In this document: positions 35,201 through 46,589 of the stretch, one piece after another
Layout: every line of letters begins with the position of its first letter
Numbering within the stretch: position 1 is the first letter of the stretch
Source: Scortum barcoo
Lineage: Eukaryota > Chordata > Actinopteri > Centrarchiformes > Terapontidae
Reading direction: 5' to 3'
NCBI GenBank assembly: GCA_023238725.1
Contig: CM041550.1
Span: forward strand, 11,377,440 to 11,441,439
Length of the DNA: 64,000 nt
Program-made: the position numbers and the translations under genes
Notes under the pieces: generated by a model
Database searches by the model: none
What the model saw: only the letters and a program-made list of their open reading frames with translations
Told to the model about the DNA's origin: nothing

Positions 35201-37850
35201 TGTGCTTGGTGGCCTTGAAGAGACAGTGGTGGGGATTTCTCGCCAGCCAAGCAGCGGGTTGTAATTGATGTGGCAGAGACGTCAGCACTAATCTTTTGCT
35301 CTCTGACGGCCTCTCTGTAAGCCCCTCATCCACTCGACTCCGAGACTTGCCGCACCAACCTCGGCAAACCGCTACCTAGTCAATTAGATCTACCCTGTCT
35401 GCTCCCTGTTTTGTGTAAATATATCTCCCGTAGACACCCAACATGTTCAGTTATCTATCCCGGCACATTCAGGGTGATTTCTTAATGCCGCTGCATGCTA
35501 CTATCTGCAAATGGAAAGCTAGGCTGATATCTCTTCCTGCAGTGGGCTGACTGATTATATATGGAATAGTGGGACACTGTTGATTTTCATATTTGTATGG
35601 AGGATTCCTATCTTCCTCTACATACCTTGGGTCCTACAGTGCATATGGATATTGTAATCACACAGTTGTATATTGCACGCTACACCTGGGGATACCATTT
35701 CTAATTCTTTTTAAAGTGGTGTGAATAGAGCCCAATATGAAGCATATCACAAGCTCTGCTCTGTTAGGTGTTCACTCATCCCTCAACAATGTCAGCAACT
35801 TTGCTTTAGAGGACAAACCATGTCATGGAAAGAGGTACTACTTGTTCCTGTCAGGGGTACAGAGAGGACATCATAGCTCGTTTTAAAGGCAAGAGAGAAA
35901 TGGCCGAACCGCATGATAGACAAAAAGTATTAAAAGCTAGTTAGAGCAGTTGCATTTTAGTTGCATATTTTATAGAAGAACTGTTCACAGCATCATTGTG
36001 TTTGCTGTGTGTAGTACTGATTACATGGAGGAAAAAATAGCGCTTAATAAAAATGAGAATGGGTTCTAAATGAAGAAAAACTGAAAATGGATTTTGATAG
36101 CAGGTTTACTTGGTTCAATAAATGATGGTTTTTGTTGTTTGTCACAAAGTCAGTCTCAAATGTACAAGTCAAAAGCACTTTGTCACTATCTTTTTTTAAA
36201 GTTGACAACCAAACATTCTTTTTTGGGTTTATCCAGTACCTCATTTTCATTCTTGCTGCGAGTTTGATGAGATTATTGACACCTCTCTCCTGCCTGTTTG
36301 GAAAATATGAGACTACAGCCAGCAACCAGTCAGCTTAGTTTAATATAAAAAGTGTAAACGGAGAAAATATCTCCAAAGCTAACGAAATCCCCTTGTCAAC
36401 ATCTCTAAAGCTCACTAACACGTTACGTCTTGTTTGTTTAATCCATATAAAGAGCTTAGTGTACAAAAACACGGTTTTGTTTTCTTGAGGTTATTGCAGA
36501 ATTTTTCCTTGTCTTATCTGGCAGTCAGACTTTTAGGTATCAATCTGTACTTGGGGAGGAAAAGTGGGATTTGAGTGTTCATTCAAATATCGGCCACCCC
36601 ATTATTATTCTGATTTAGCTGTAATTCATCACATGCACACACATTCATCAAAGAAAAAAAAAGTTATATTATTATACTTACAACTTACATTTTTGTAATT
36701 ATGAGGAAAAATATGTTTTAAGTATGGAAAATAATCCTATGATTATTAGCATTAATTAATAACTCAGAATGCTTTTGGAGACTGATGACTGCTGGAGCTA
36801 AAGTAGTACTACCTCAGATTGTGTGCTTTCATTTGACTGATTCCAATGATTTCAGGTGACTGCTTTTCTACAAAAATCTTCAGTATCTCCTTCAGTATTT
36901 TTTAGCACCATTTGTCATCATTTGTCGGCAGATGATCAAAAGAGTATCGTCTCTCTGCTGTCCAGCTTATTGGCTGACGAGACTATGGCGTACAATATTA
37001 CATATGACTCACAGTGTGAACTATAATTTTTTAGAACTGTTTTTTGTTACTATAAGGCTAATATATGATTCATTTGATAAACCTATAAAACATATGTTGA
37101 TTCCATTTTGAGGTGGACTTTCCCTTTAAATTGTGAGTTTAAACCAGGACTGAAGTTATGACATTTTCACACTACACCACTGCAACAAACATTTCACATT
37201 CCATTAGAGTGGGAGGCGGTTTCAGGATGAAAATACCTATTTCACCTTGTTTCGTGTTACCTAATATGACCTTCCTGTTGTGATTCTTTTAAAACGCTCT
37301 GCATATGAAGCCTGCACTATACAGTAGGTTAGTCGACAGGCTTCAGACATGCTCTCTGCACATGATCCACTGAGGATATTTCAACCTCAAGGGATTCATT
37401 ATTTATATAATTACTATGACTAAATATTCCAACATAACAGTTGTGATTATTTTGCAAGAGGAAGGTCAAGCTGGTGAGAAAAAAAACATGGAAATGAAAT
37501 AATTTACCAAACAGAGTTCTGATCAGGATGCATGTAAATGTATCAAAGAGGGGCCCATAGAAAGCACATGCAAGGTTAATCTGCTATGACTGTTGAAATT
37601 TCCATGATATGCCAGTTGAATAAAGAATTACGATGGAATGAACCATGCTGTTTATCCAAAACTCTTATTTTTTTCTGAATAACAGCATGAATTATAAACC
37701 TTTTGTCAATGTACAAATGCATAAAGGCAAGCAAGACTTCAAGGTTTATTCTTAAAATAATGCATTACTATTGCTGAATGAATACATCAGAGTAATGTTT
37801 GCTCTTCCCTCTTTAAGATGGTGGACCACCCCTAGAACACTGATAAAATA
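32300..37850. other. Unique non-coding tract
   Basis: No gene recognised. Higher-GC sub-blocks at 33420-33720 and 34990-35340 are covered by overlapping frames on the minus strand, with no recognised domain. The words GGTGGACTTTCCCTTTAAA near 37112 resemble the end of a dispersed fish repeat, but no start could be paired with it. Confidence 0.5.
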
Positions 37851-37855
37851 TGGTA

Positions 37856-38190
37856 GATCTGCAACGATTTGTTGATTGATCAGTTAGTTGTCAACTATTA
37901 AATTAATCGGCAACTATTTTCATGATTGATTTATTGTTTTGAGTAATTATTTAAAGAAAAAGCGTTAATATTTTCTTTGGTTTCTTTAGTTCTCTGTGAC
38001 AGTAAACTGAATGTCTTTGGGTTGTGGACCAAACAAGACACTTGATGACGTCATCTCGGGCTTTGGGAAACTCTGATCAACATTTTTCAACATTGCGCAA
38101 CATTTTTTGAACCAGACAACTAATCAGTTAATTAAGAAAATGATGAGCAGATTAGTCGATAATAGAAATAATCTTTAGTTGTAACCCTAA
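37856..38190. mobile_element. Teleost MITE, hAT-like (non-autonomous)
   Basis: It begins GATCTGCAACGATTTGTTGA and ends TAGTTGTAACCCTAA, whose complement (TTAGGGTTACAACTA) is an imperfect inverted match to the start. Internal words (GTTAGTTGTCAACTATTAAA, ATTAATCGGCAACTATTTTC, GTGACAGTAAACTGAATGTC, GATGAGCAGATTAGTCGATA) match a repeat I know to be extremely common in percomorph fish. It is about 335 bp with no transposase. I could not find a convincing target duplication, so the exact ends are approximate. Confidence 0.75.
38046..38053. promoter_or_regulatory. Full CRE inside the MITE
   Basis: TGACGTCA is the perfect palindromic CREB/ATF site. It sits in a segment that in family members usually reads like a close variant, so it is carried or readily created by the transposon. 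Confidence 0.6.
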
Positions 38191-41100
38191 GAGATATATA
38201 TATGTACACTTAATAATGTGTGATTCATGGTTTGGTAGCTTTACTAGCTGCATGTTAAATGCATCAAAATCAACTTTGTGTGAAATATTCGTGAAATATT
38301 CAAGAACTTCAAACCTTTGAGTGACAAGTGAGTTGCTTTTTATTGTGAATTAAAATCAGCTGCACATGGAGAGGTGAGATGTTCATCACAGTCTCATCTA
38401 TGAGCAAACCCACCTGCAAACACTGATAACCTCTCCCCATGGCCTCACTCATATTAGACAAACTCTGACAGAAAAGGAGTCTGCTTCACATAAATCCTGT
38501 TGATTAAACTGAGTCATATAATGTGAAATGGTATTATGCATAAACACAGATATGAATGATAAACAGAGGATATGAATCTTTTCAGAAGTAAAGGTGTCTG
38601 CCTTTTCAGCCTATAGGCACTTTCCCTACACAAATTTACGTCTGTTATTTACTCTGTTTGCATATTTCAGGCTGCAGGTTGAAAGCATGTCTCACTCAAG
38701 TTCAATGGAAATGCAAGAAACAAAAACTAATAATCGCACGCACACATTTCACAGCAAAATGCACAGTGCACATAGTATTTATATTTGCTTTACATTTATG
38801 TTATTTAAGGTACAAATCTCACATTAAGAATAAATTGTATAAAAAAAACACAACACAGGCTTTGTTGTTTCATAAATGAAATAGATGAAATGCTTGTAAT
38901 TATTCTGCCCATGATTTGTTAGTGACATTTCTCACTGATTTTGACAAACTTTAGGATCTCCTTATTGTAATCGTCCAACTGTGGGGAAACACAAGATGTT
39001 GTCTCGAATAGAGACATGCACTCAATTACCTTATCTCAGCCTTGTCCATGTCAGTGTTTATCAAAATGTCCAAGTATGAGTCAGGAACATCATCAAATGT
39101 CTGAAAATATAATAGGTAAAATGTCAGGGGAAATAGCCCGGCGTTACAGGAAGCGATGCCATTTCCATAAATGTTTAATTGATTGTAATCCTTTGTTGAG
39201 GAGACATTTGCACAATGCATGGGGGTTCACACAGAGCAGGATATTGAAATATTGAAGTAAAATAATAATTTTGATCCATCTGTGGCTTAATTGTCAGAAA
39301 ATGCCTGATAATGGCCTTTTATTTAGCGTGATTATCTACCATACATTCAAAGAGGCAGGGAAAAATGAAAGTTGTAATTGGAAGTTGTCAGTGACCAGAG
39401 TCAACTACTGTATGGCATCATACTTTCTCAGATATGATTAAGCAGCTGAGGGGAAAAAAACTTGAAATTAACTTGAATTGTTAACAGCAGAATACCTGCC
39501 ATGGCCACTCTGATAGCTTTAATTGTTTTCATATGTCCATTCATTAGCGCACATGTGGTTGATTAAGTCATATGTCAGCAGTGAGCAGCCGGGTGAATTG
39601 CTCCTGAGCTGTCAAGCCAGAGGGAGGCTGTGAGAGGGGAGGCTGTGATGGTAGTCATTCTCCTCCCCAGCCGGCCAGCCAGTCAGCCAGCCAGCCAGCC
39701 ACCTCCACACACAGCCACAAACCACCTCCCAGTCAGGTTTGCGGGCAACCATCTTTCCTTGAGCTGCTCCGCTCGTTGCAGCCATGACAAGATTCGCAAT
39801 TCTCTCCCTTTATTTACACACCATCGCCCCAGCTCGGCGTCACGTCAGAGTGGCGTGGTCATGCGGTCGCGGCTGACCCCAGGGTAGTGGCTGTCTCCAC
39901 TGATCCAAGCTTACCCTGCTGGGGGACCAGGCCCTGGTTGTGCAATATACAATGTAAAATCAACAGCATTTCATGCCACCATACAAATGTCCTCCAGGAA
40001 ATTAAGATATATATAACATTTCAGGCTTTGTAGTAGTGCTTTATAAAAAAAAGACAATGTTTTCTGTTTCTAACAATATAGAAAATTATATTTAAAATAT
40101 ACTTTTCCTGAGCATCTGTAAATATTTGGCCTTTATCATCATATCCTTTAATAAAACATTGGGATCTTCAGCAGACGACACACTACACCTTTATATAGCG
40201 ATTGTCTGGATGTTGACTACTTTTGTCACAGCAGACATTCACATAAGATGCTCTACCCACAAGCAAATGTATTACCAAACCAAAAAGCTGCTGGAGGTGT
40301 CATGTAAATACCTAACCACAGTTAAAGTAATAGGCTATAAAGTGATCTTTAAGTGGAGTTTTAAGCACCCCCATAATGGCTTTGGCTGCCTTTTAGCAGA
40401 CCATGTGACTCCCCCAGAGTAGTGATTATGAGTCACGGATGAAGAGGTCTTGTGTGTAGGTCAGCCTGTAAGCCTCACTTTCACCTGCCAATCTTTACTT
40501 TCCTCGATACTCGGAGAGCCTTGTTCTTTTTACTGTTAACTGTCTTACAGCAGGTGGTATCTGGTAAATTATGTCCACAAAACACTTTGACAAAACTTGG
40601 GTATGGCCTCGTGGAATTCCTACTGTGGAGAAAAGCATCCAAAATTGAGAGACAGAAGGAGGAAAAAAAAAAAATTAAACAGCCACCTTATTTGGCATAT
40701 TGAGGCACAGTAAGAGGGCGTTACTGTATATATAATGTAGATAGTCGTAAGGATTTTCAAACAGTGTGTGAGGAGGAAAATTCCTGGCTCTGCTCTGGCT
40801 GGCTTTTCCCCTCTTACATTACACAAGGACACTGATGCATGGTGCTTTTTGAATTCTGTATTATGTGAGAGGTCTGGGGGGCGAGTTTCAGGAAGTGTTC
40901 TTAATTTCACAGGGTTAAGGAACAGCAGATTCACAGGGAATACAGATCACTTAGCACAAGCCTGCGACTGCCCTGAAGTTGGCGAGCTTTCTCCCGATTT
41001 GTTAACCACATCCTTGGGGCCGCTGAACCGTTGAGACTGCCAAGGTGAACGTGCAGTCCCAGAAGGAGGCTTGGCTGTCATAGATCAGTGAAACGGTGAT

Positions 41101-42640
41101 TCAGCTTCACCCGTGTGTTTATGTGAGCGCACTTGTGCATGTTCTTTTAGTGTATTAACCCTTGCGGTGCACGCGCCTACGAGCATGTATGAAACGTGCC
41201 CTGCCTGTGTGAAAAGGCTCTCCAAGCCCCCGAGGTCCATGAGTCTTCAGGCCTCACGATCAAAGCAGTGCCACCTGAACTATGCCACGAGAGATGTCTA
41301 CATCAGATCCCCTCAGAGGAGAGACAGAAATGTAAAAAAAGGGGTCTTTTCTACACATTTGTAATTGCTGTTGTCAAAATCAAGTCGTTATTCAAATGTA
41401 TGTTTAATAGAAGAGGATTAACCAGATTTATTTTTAGAAAATATAAAGTATAATGAATTCAATATGACACAAGAAGTGATTTTCTTTTTTTTTTTTTTTT
41501 TTCTGTGCCCCAAACCATAGACATCTGAAACAAACAACAGTGAGTTAAGCCATTGGCTGGATTGTACCAGAATCTGCCCATTATTTGCCCAAACTAAAAG
41601 GAATTGTACATGTATCAGTGATAATCCGATAATCATGCTGCTCCTAAGCTTTTAATTTGATTAAGTGTGTGAAAATTGAGGGCAGAGAGTCTCTTGGAGG
41701 ATAACATCACAGACAGCATCTCCTAATTAGTGCTGTAAATTTACATATGGATTCCTGTTTAATGTTTAACCAGTCTTTAATCCACCCAGCTCTGTGATGT
41801 CTGCAGTCGGAAATATCCGCGTCTGTCACATGACGCGTGATTATTCCAAATGCGCCCAGGCTGTTTCTTGATGAAACGGTAACACTTACTGAAGCTTTCA
41901 AACAGTTAGATTTGGGAAGCGTTTTAGTCACAGTGAACAAAACAGTCTCAGTTTCCTCAAGGAATTGAATAGAGCGCTGCTTTTAATGGGCTTTCAAGCG
42001 GGGAATCCACACTGGCTAGATCTACAGCAGACAATCATTATGTCTATTATTGTCTCTTTACAGCACACAGTCTTCCCTATTGAAATCGATCATCATCTCC
42101 CTTGTGCTGCGCTGAAAAATGACAGATTAAAGTGATCATGCAGTTCATTTTAGAATAAAGATAATTAATACACTGGGCATCTTTTTTTGTCCATTATATG
42201 CTGCAGGATCTATTGACTTAAATCATATCTAACAATGGTCCTACAATATTTATTGGAAAACACCCTGACACCTCACAATGCATGGTTCAATTTACAGACA
42301 TTCTGCGAGCTTACACATCAGTCAATCAATAGTTTTGGATTAAGTGTTACTGGTGAGTTATATGAGGTAATATAGAGGTGAGAGATTTTTCATTACTGTA
42401 TGTTGTCTATAAAGTTTTTTTTTTCTTTCGATTTTCTTTTTATTTCCTCTAATCCTCAACTCCCTCATTGTTTGTTTTTCCAAAGCCTTATTTTCTTTCC
42501 ATTTTTAATAAGCTGAACCAAACCATTTTCACTTTTTACAGGCGGTTTCACTCTTTGGGCTCTGAATAAATGGTGACTTTATTTCCATGAAATTCTCAAA
42601 TGACATAGATTTTACTTTTGCATAAAAGCATGAAGAATGT
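38191..42640. other. Unique non-coding tract
   Basis: No gene recognised. Simple sequences are a CCAG/CAGC run at 39667-39702 and an 18-base T run at 41485-41502. A further T-rich stretch lies at 42415-42450. Frames on the plus strand around 40126-41450 are short and not protein-like. Confidence 0.55.
39500..39620. promoter_or_regulatory. Clustered E-boxes in a regulatory-looking block
   Basis: CATATG (39530-39535), the palindrome CACATGTG (39550-39557) and CATATG (39569-39574) lie at about 20-bp steps, roughly two helical turns each. Homeodomain-like TTTAATTG (39519) and TTCATTAGC are interleaved. The sequence is non-repetitive and resembles a bHLH-responsive enhancer core. Confidence 0.3.
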
Positions 42641-42843
42641 GCCTAATATCGGCGGCATTCATCTGCTAAGTGGACATTTGCATGGGTGCGAGAGGGGAAG
42701 GGGAGAGGCAGAGAACCACTAGCCTCCTGGGGTGACAGCAGTGCAGGGGGATGACATGTGACAGCTGTGACAGTACTGAAGGGGGGTGGGCAGGCGACTT
42801 GCTGCGCCCCCTGATCCAATTACGCCACACGGCCCCCTGTCAG

Positions 42844-43005
42844 ACCCAGCAGCTTGACTCCAGCCACTCTGAGGACAGTATTGATCTCTTGTCAGGAGGA
42901 CCAGTTGCCTTCCCTTACAATCCAGCGCAGCTGAACACCACCATCACCCCACCACTTACCATCCGAGTCACTAGCCGCACTCCTGCCAACCACCCCCTTA
43001 AATGA
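42844..43005 (+). CDS. Candidate terminal coding exon (unrecognised)
   Basis: After a pyrimidine-rich acceptor (GGCCCCCTGTCAG) the frame runs 53 codons to TGA. The predicted peptide is hydrophilic and serine, threonine and proline-rich (LDSSHSEDSIDLLSGG, then TITPPLTIRVTSRTP), like the disordered tail of many signalling or adhesion proteins. Codon choice is gene-like, with mostly C or G in third position against an AT-rich background. A good donor, CAG|GTAAGG, follows 27 bases after the stop, which argues against a simple last exon. I recognise no family. Confidence 0.17.
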   Translation, partial: TQQLDSSHSEDSIDLLSGGPVAFPYNPAQLNTTITPPLTIRVTSRTPANHPLK

Positions 43006-43059
43006 CTGGTAAAATCAGGTTATGGCATTCAGGTAAGGAGAGAGAGAGAAGAGGTCAAT

Positions 43060-43560
43060 GGAGCTGTGTGCTAAATACTCCCACAGCCAGCGAGGGAGAG
43101 TGCGTAACATCTTGGGAGTGGTGTAGGTGATGCGCCTGTCCAGCTCTGAGCCCAGCGCTAAACTTACAATACTTCACTAATGGTCCGAGAGGATGCTGCC
43201 TCTCCTGGCTTGTATGAAAGTGTTTGATTTGAGATGATGAAAAGGCCATTGCAATTAGCAGGCCCTGGTTCGTTTCGCCAGAGCTACGACGGTTGAGACA
43301 GTGGCAGCTGCCAATAACTTGAGCTTACAAAGAACAGACAATTAGGCCGAGGCCTGCTTCCACCGCCAGTCCCACATCTCCAGACCTTTGCACCGGCCCT
43401 ACCTCTGAGCACCTGCAGGTCAATAGGCAATGATATTGTGTGGAGCAACAGCTTGGAGCAGAGGTTAATCAAACCACAACCACACACACCACTTGAATCC
43501 AGCTTATTATTCTCGCCACAAAGGCCAAGAGCAGGAGAGGAGCAGAGAGAGGGAATATTC
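43060..43560. other. Moderate-GC non-coding block
   Basis: Non-repetitive sequence of mixed composition. A minus-strand frame at 43284-43562 shows no domain. ATTGCAATTAGC near 43250 combines C/EBP-like and homeodomain-like words. It may be a conserved element. Confidence 0.3.
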
Positions 43561-45900
43561 ACCTTTACTGCAACACTGGGAGATATGATCTCAGCAGGTT
43601 CTCATTAAATATGTTACATAGATGGCCACAGCTTTAAAACACGAAAGGTACAAATATAATACAATAATGTTTCACTGTTGTCTTTATTTAGATGTATTAC
43701 TGTGATAATTTCTATTTACAGGACACAATGTGTTACTTAAAGAAGATTTTCATTTAAATAAATGTCTGTTAAATCACTAATGCTGAATGAGGCAGCGCAA
43801 TGTTGACCGAGTCAGCGGCCCACTGATGGCAGCCATTGCATTTGTAATATCATAACCTGGGTGTAAGCGGCGACTTTTCCAGAAAAATCATAAGCTGTAC
43901 ACAATGAGACTGTTAACAAGGCTTTAAATGAAAAAGATTCGCTCTTCATCTCACTTGTTTGTGAAGCGGTGTACTGTTTTTCTCTGGTCTACGGTAGAGT
44001 CGCGAGTAAACGGTTACAATGGCCGAACAAACACATAAAAGATCGATGAAGCAAGGTCCAAAAACACATGCAATTACTGTTTATCATTATAGGTAAGAAA
44101 ATCTTTGATTATAACTTCAAAATGTTATGTTGCTGTTACTGTCCATGGCAAGGAATGCAGTGCCTTTAACTACAGAAAATACCCAGTATTTGGCAAATCA
44201 GTGTGATCAACTGATGCTGTGTGTGTATAGCACCATGAAATTGGGCACAATCTGGAAAGAAGCTCATAGTCACTTTCATGGTACATGCAATGTGTATCCA
44301 ATGCAGAGTGTGAACATTACCTTGGTCACTCATGCATTCAGTTGTGACACCAAAGAGGTTTGGTCAGAGGTTATACAGAGGTATCCATGTCTCACTGGTT
44401 AAAATAGCAAAACAAAAACAAGGCTTTGCAGTGGAGATATGGCTTCCATATCTACTGTATATGCCTGCCTAAGTGTCTCTCTTTCTGTCTATTTGTCACC
44501 AATGTGTATCTGTTTACGTCTTTTAAGATAAGGAAAATTCTGCTAAAGGCATCATAACATTTTCCCTGAAGTTCAAGTTACAGCAGATTTTTGTAATGCC
44601 TGTGTCAGCTGAATAACCACAGTGAGGTACAACTATAAATTGATGACCCCTCAGCAGATGTGCTCTCAAAACCAAATTATTCAAATTAAACATTTAAGAG
44701 AAACACACATTGTTTTCTTCTGGGTTTCAACAAACGTCTTGACAAATGATTAACCACCCCATTAGATAATCAATAAATCAGCTTTTATTTTTTTGGGCAG
44801 TTGAAAGAGAACAAGAAAAATGGCCCATTCTTCTGCGGAGCTAGCTCTTCAAAGAAGACTTTTCAATTTCAGCATCCAATTTCCACATGTTTCCCTCTAA
44901 TGCAATACTTACGTAGTGAGCAAAAATAGGCTGTGTCTGCACCAGTGAGTTGTGATAGGCTGTTGTGTTACTGCCAGACTTATGTTCAGAAGGAGTGTTG
45001 CTTTTCTGAGCAAAGTAATCATTCATGTAATTAATCTAGAGAAAACTTGTGAGCAAAATAACCCAGATCTATCGTTTAAACACCAACTCGTTCCTCTGTG
45101 ATATTTGATCTAATGCTTTCTGGGACAGAGAAAGGCATCTGGGTGCATTGCTTCTTTGTCTTGTGACATAAATCAAGAGAAGCGCGTCAAGAAAACGTTG
45201 ATATTGTCCCATGATGGTTGTATTGTGTAGATACTTTCTGTCCCTGCCTGCTTTGCAGTGGTTTGTGAATTCAAATACAAGAAAAGGAGCAATTCCTGCT
45301 GTCCCACTAAAAGAGTGTATTACCAGAATTTAATGGGAGATAAGGCTAAGAGTTCTACTGTTTTAATTTTTTCTCACGTTTCATGGAACAAAATACAAAC
45401 TGTAATGTTGCTGCACGTATTGTGTGTAATTTCCTTTTTTTGTGAAAAGGGATGAAACATATTGGTGGGAAATGTGTCTAAGCTTCAGGCCTCTGGGTGG
45501 GTGTTTCTACCGCCAGCAGTTGACTGACATTTGGTAGCTGGCATGGCTAGAAGACACACTGTCAATTTCCATCGTGCGCATATTGACGTCACAGCCCTGT
45601 AAACTTATGAATGTTGACAGAAAAAGTTTTGCCCCTTTTTGAACAAGCCCACATAGTGCTGGTTATGTACTATAGAGAGTAACATAAGTAGAGTAGAGTA
45701 AGTAACATATGGAGTCATTGAATAATGTAAAAAGTGCTTAAATCACAGATTCAACAGCTAACAATTATGAACCATTAAAAATGAACCATTTAGTGCACAT
45801 CCATACAGATATTGCACCTGTCAAAATACAATATTGGAAGTGACAGAACAAAAGAGATACTGATATACTGATATACCAATTTCATATAAAAAAATCAAGT
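43561..45900. other. Unique non-coding tract with a full CRE
   Basis: No gene recognised. TGACGTCA at 45584-45591 is a perfect CREB/ATF palindrome in unique sequence, preceded by the CpG word CGTGCGCA. Other frames are short. Confidence 0.45.
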
Positions 45901-45901
45901 C

Positions 45902-46584
45902 AAAGGTGCAGTATGTAGGATGTAGTGACATATAGAGGTGAGGTTGCATATTGCAAGCTACTGAATATCCCTCAGCCCTCCCTTTCCAAGAATTCTGATT
46001 AATTTGCGCTAGGTTTGTGCCCATTTGTTATCTGATTGTATATTTGCGATTGACGAAATGATCCTATATTGATTTTAATGCAATTTAACTAACTTATTAT
46101 CAGAACCAAGAAGTTAAAAGAATAGTCTGTAGAATCTGCTTCATACGATACATTTAAAGATGTACCTTGAACCTTCCAACTTGTAATGTCTTCTTCAAAA
46201 GCCCTTCCTCTTAGTGTGGCCTTATCTAGCTAGTGATCATGAGGTTAGTTAGTCGGAACAGGGGTGAGTGGATGTAGTGGAGTGGTGAGTTTCCGTGTTT
46301 GGCATGATAACATTTAATGTCTGAGAACCTCTGTTGTCTCATTTAGCCACTTGTTAGCAACCGACATGCATCTTATCCAAATCCCATTCCAAAATCCATC
46401 GAGCATGAGATGAGGGAACCGGAAGAGCAAAAATGCTAACATTTCTAGATTTTAGACTTATTCCTGCTTTTAAAACACAACGATTGTTAGTTTCAGGTGA
46501 TTATACACAAATGAAAATATAATTCTGAATATTATTTCACATTTCTACCAACAGATCTGAATAAATCCTGCACACTGCACCTTT
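45902..46584. mobile_element. 683-bp MITE with 22-bp inverted ends
   Basis: The start AAAGGTGCAGTATGTAGGAT and the complement of the end, AAAGGTGCAGTGTGCAGGAT, agree at 19 of the 22 terminal positions. Near both ends are words I know from an abundant percomorph repeat (ATAGAGGTGAGGTTGCA, AACACAACGATTGTTAGTTT, CAGGTGATTATACAC). There is no transposase, so it would have moved in trans. No target duplication could be fixed. The central 250 bp does not resemble the usual interior and may hold an older insertion. Confidence 0.8.
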
Positions 46585-46589
46585 AATTT

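Noticed and set aside
34888..35333. Overlapping minus-strand frames in a GC-richer patch, with a possible acceptor near 35218
   Set aside because: No donor of good quality keeps a frame open, two frames compete over the same DNA, and no domain is recognised.
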